From positions 299,487 through 363,486 of the forward strand of contig NZ_ATCL01000009.1 of assembly GCF_000416965.1 (NCBI RefSeq): a DNA stretch of 64,000 nucleotides, written 5' to 3'. The notes under the pieces are model-generated. The model did no database searches. It had not been told where the DNA came from and saw only the letters and a program-made list of their open reading frames with translations. Of this stretch, positions 63,159-64,000 are shown one piece after another. This DNA comes from Exiguobacterium chiriqhucha RW-2 (GTDB taxonomy: Bacteria > Bacillota > Bacilli > Exiguobacteriales > Exiguobacteriaceae). Position numbers and translations under genes: made by a program. Each line of letters starts with the position of its first letter. The stretch's first letter is position 1.

Positions 63159-64000
63159 ATGAAGTCATCTCAGAGCTTCTCGAAGCTTACTATGCGACTG
63201 AATGATACGGTCCGCGCTTCGTTTCATGAATATCGGTTATTTTGGATTTTCTCGCTATTACTTTGGACGAAGACGTACGTAGTTTACCAATTTTTCTTCA
63301 ATATCCCGATTGAAAACACCGCTCAGGCATTCATTCTGCTGATCAGCCCGATCAGCTCCACTCTATTCCTATTCGCGTTCAGTTTCTTCTTTAAAGGAAA
63401 TAAGCAGAAATGGGTCTTGTACATGCTGTATGCCGTAGCATCGTTCATCTTGTTTGCGGATGCCGTCTATTACCGCGAGTTTACCGACTACTTGACGATG
63501 CCGGTCATCTTGCAACCGTCGAACATGGAGACGTTGTCGACATCGTTCACGTCACTGTTGGAATGGAAAGATTTGATTATCCTCGGGGACGTGCTCGTCT
63601 TGCCGTTCATCTTATGGCGCATCAACGCGACAGCGACGGCTGCCTCTCATCGGAGAGCGCTCGTGACGTTCGCGACGGCCGTCGTCGTGTTCTTGTTCAA
63701 CTTGTCGCTCGCTGAAACAGAGCGTCCGGAACTGTTGACTCGTTCGTTCGACCGGGAACTGTTGGTCAAGAATATCGGGACGTTCAATTTCCACGTCTAC
63801 GATGCGATGCTTCAAACGAAAACGTCGGCCCAGAAGGCGATGGCTGACGGGTCAGAACTCGCCAAAATCGAGAAGTACACCCGTCAACACTATGCAGCAC
63901 CGAACCCGGACTACTTCGGGAAGTATAAAGGCAAGAACGTGGTCGTCGTCTCGTTCGAGTCGGCCCAAAACTTCACGCACAACATGAAAGCGTCGAACGG
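63159..64000 (+). CDS. yqgS: Lipoteichoic acid synthase-like protein (5' part)
   Basis: The first 280 residues of an LtaS/YqgS-type protein running off the right edge without a stop. Five membrane segments lie in about residues 25-190 (LFWIFSLLLWTKTYVVYQFF; ILLISPISSTLFLFAF; WVLYMLYAVASFILFADAVY), then the linker FNFHVYDAMLQT and the start of the extracellular sulfatase-fold domain, VVVVSFESAQNF, whose Glu is a metal ligand. The catalytic Thr would be outside the window. It polymerises or primes glycerolphosphate onto a glycolipid. ATG at 63159 follows GAGGAGGAG. The yqgS position next to glcK matches B. subtilis. Confidence 0.93.
   Translation, partial: MKSSQSFSKLTMRLNDTVRASFHEYRLFWIFSLLLWTKTYVVYQFFFNIPIENTAQAFILLISPISSTLFLFAFSFFFKGNKQKWVLYMLYAVASFILFADAVYYREFTDYLTMPVILQPSNMETLSTSFTSLLEWKDLIILGDVLVLPFILWRINATATAASHRRALVTFATAVVVFLFNLSLAETERPELLTRSFDRELLVKNIGTFNFHVYDAMLQTKTSAQKAMADGSELAKIEKYTRQHYAAPNPDYFGKYKGKNVVVVSFESAQNFTHNMKASN

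Noticed and set aside
1..64000. CRISPR arrays, insertion sequences, prophage, rRNA
   Set aside because: I saw no regularly spaced repeats, transposase or phage genes, terminal inverted repeats or rRNA segments on either strand.

Overview
The window is a gene-dense, mid-GC Bacillota (Bacillales) chromosome segment of about 63 genes. Most of it follows the Bacillus subtilis yqe-yqf-yqg gene order: deoC-rpsU-yqeY-nfeD-floA-phoH-pgpH-ybeY-dgkA-era-recO-glyQS-ccpN-ppsR-dnaG-rpoD-cccA-trmK-yqfO-ispH-cshB-nfo-znuCB-zur-yqfW-ispG-sodA-pbp-pst-rpmG-yqgN-gluP-yqgQ-glcK-yqgS. The sporulation genes normally found between floA/yqfB and phoH are absent. Together with luxS inside the mccAB operon and a cytosolic amylase, this best fits a non-sporulating, motile, facultative organism such as Exiguobacterium. 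That assignment is an inference from gene content, not a database match.

Layout. 0.1-3.4 kb: an activated-methyl-cycle and reverse transsulfuration operon (yrrT-luxS-mccA-mccB). 3.4-5.9 kb: a RarD-type permease, deoC, then rpsU-yqeY from a strong sigma-A promoter. 5.9-7.9 kb: a membrane-microdomain operon (NfeD-FloA-unknown) behind an ECF-type promoter. 8-13.6 kb: phoH-pgpH-ybeY-dgkA-era-recO, a tightly packed ribosome-maturation, c-di-AMP and lipid cluster. 13.6-16.8 kb: a glycine T-box leader and glyQS. 16.9-21.9 kb: ccpN-ppsR, then the macromolecular synthesis operon dnaG-rpoD and cytochrome c550. 21.9-30.6 kb: trmK, a Nif3-like gene, ispH (reverse strand), an unusual histidine kinase/periplasmic-binding-protein pair, cshB, nfo and a coupled HNH-like gene.

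30.6-34.5 kb (reverse strand): a XapX-domain protein and ppx-ppk for polyphosphate. 34.6-40 kb: zinc uptake with its regulator (znuC-znuB-zur), NAD(P)HX repair, yqfW and ispG. 40.2-44.5 kb: a chemoreceptor behind a sigma-D-like promoter, an Na/Pi cotransporter and two CAT-anticodon tRNAs. 44.6-49 kb: cytosolic alpha-amylase, sodA and a class B penicillin-binding protein. 49-53.6 kb: the complete pst-phoU phosphate operon behind four 11-bp-phased Pho boxes. 53.7-56.7 kb: a DUF4912 protein and a GH57-type glucan branching enzyme fused to half of a GT4 glycosyltransferase. 56.7-64 kb: a cysteine-depleted L33, folate cyclo-ligase, a DUF92 protein, Rex-type-regulated ldh, a short rhomboid protease, an M42 peptidase, yqgQ, glucokinase and the 5' part of a lipoteichoic-acid synthase-like gene that runs off the right edge.

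Phosphate is a repeated theme (ppk/ppx, Na/Pi transporter, pst-phoU), as is alpha-glucan/glucose use (amylase, GH57 enzyme, glucokinase, ldh). I see no insertion sequence, prophage, CRISPR array or rRNA. The least explained loci are the HK/PBP pair (24.9-27.6 kb), the nfo-coupled HNH-like gene (30 kb), the DUF4912-GH57/GT4 pair (53.7-56.7 kb) and a perfect hairpin in the dnaG leader (18.4 kb).
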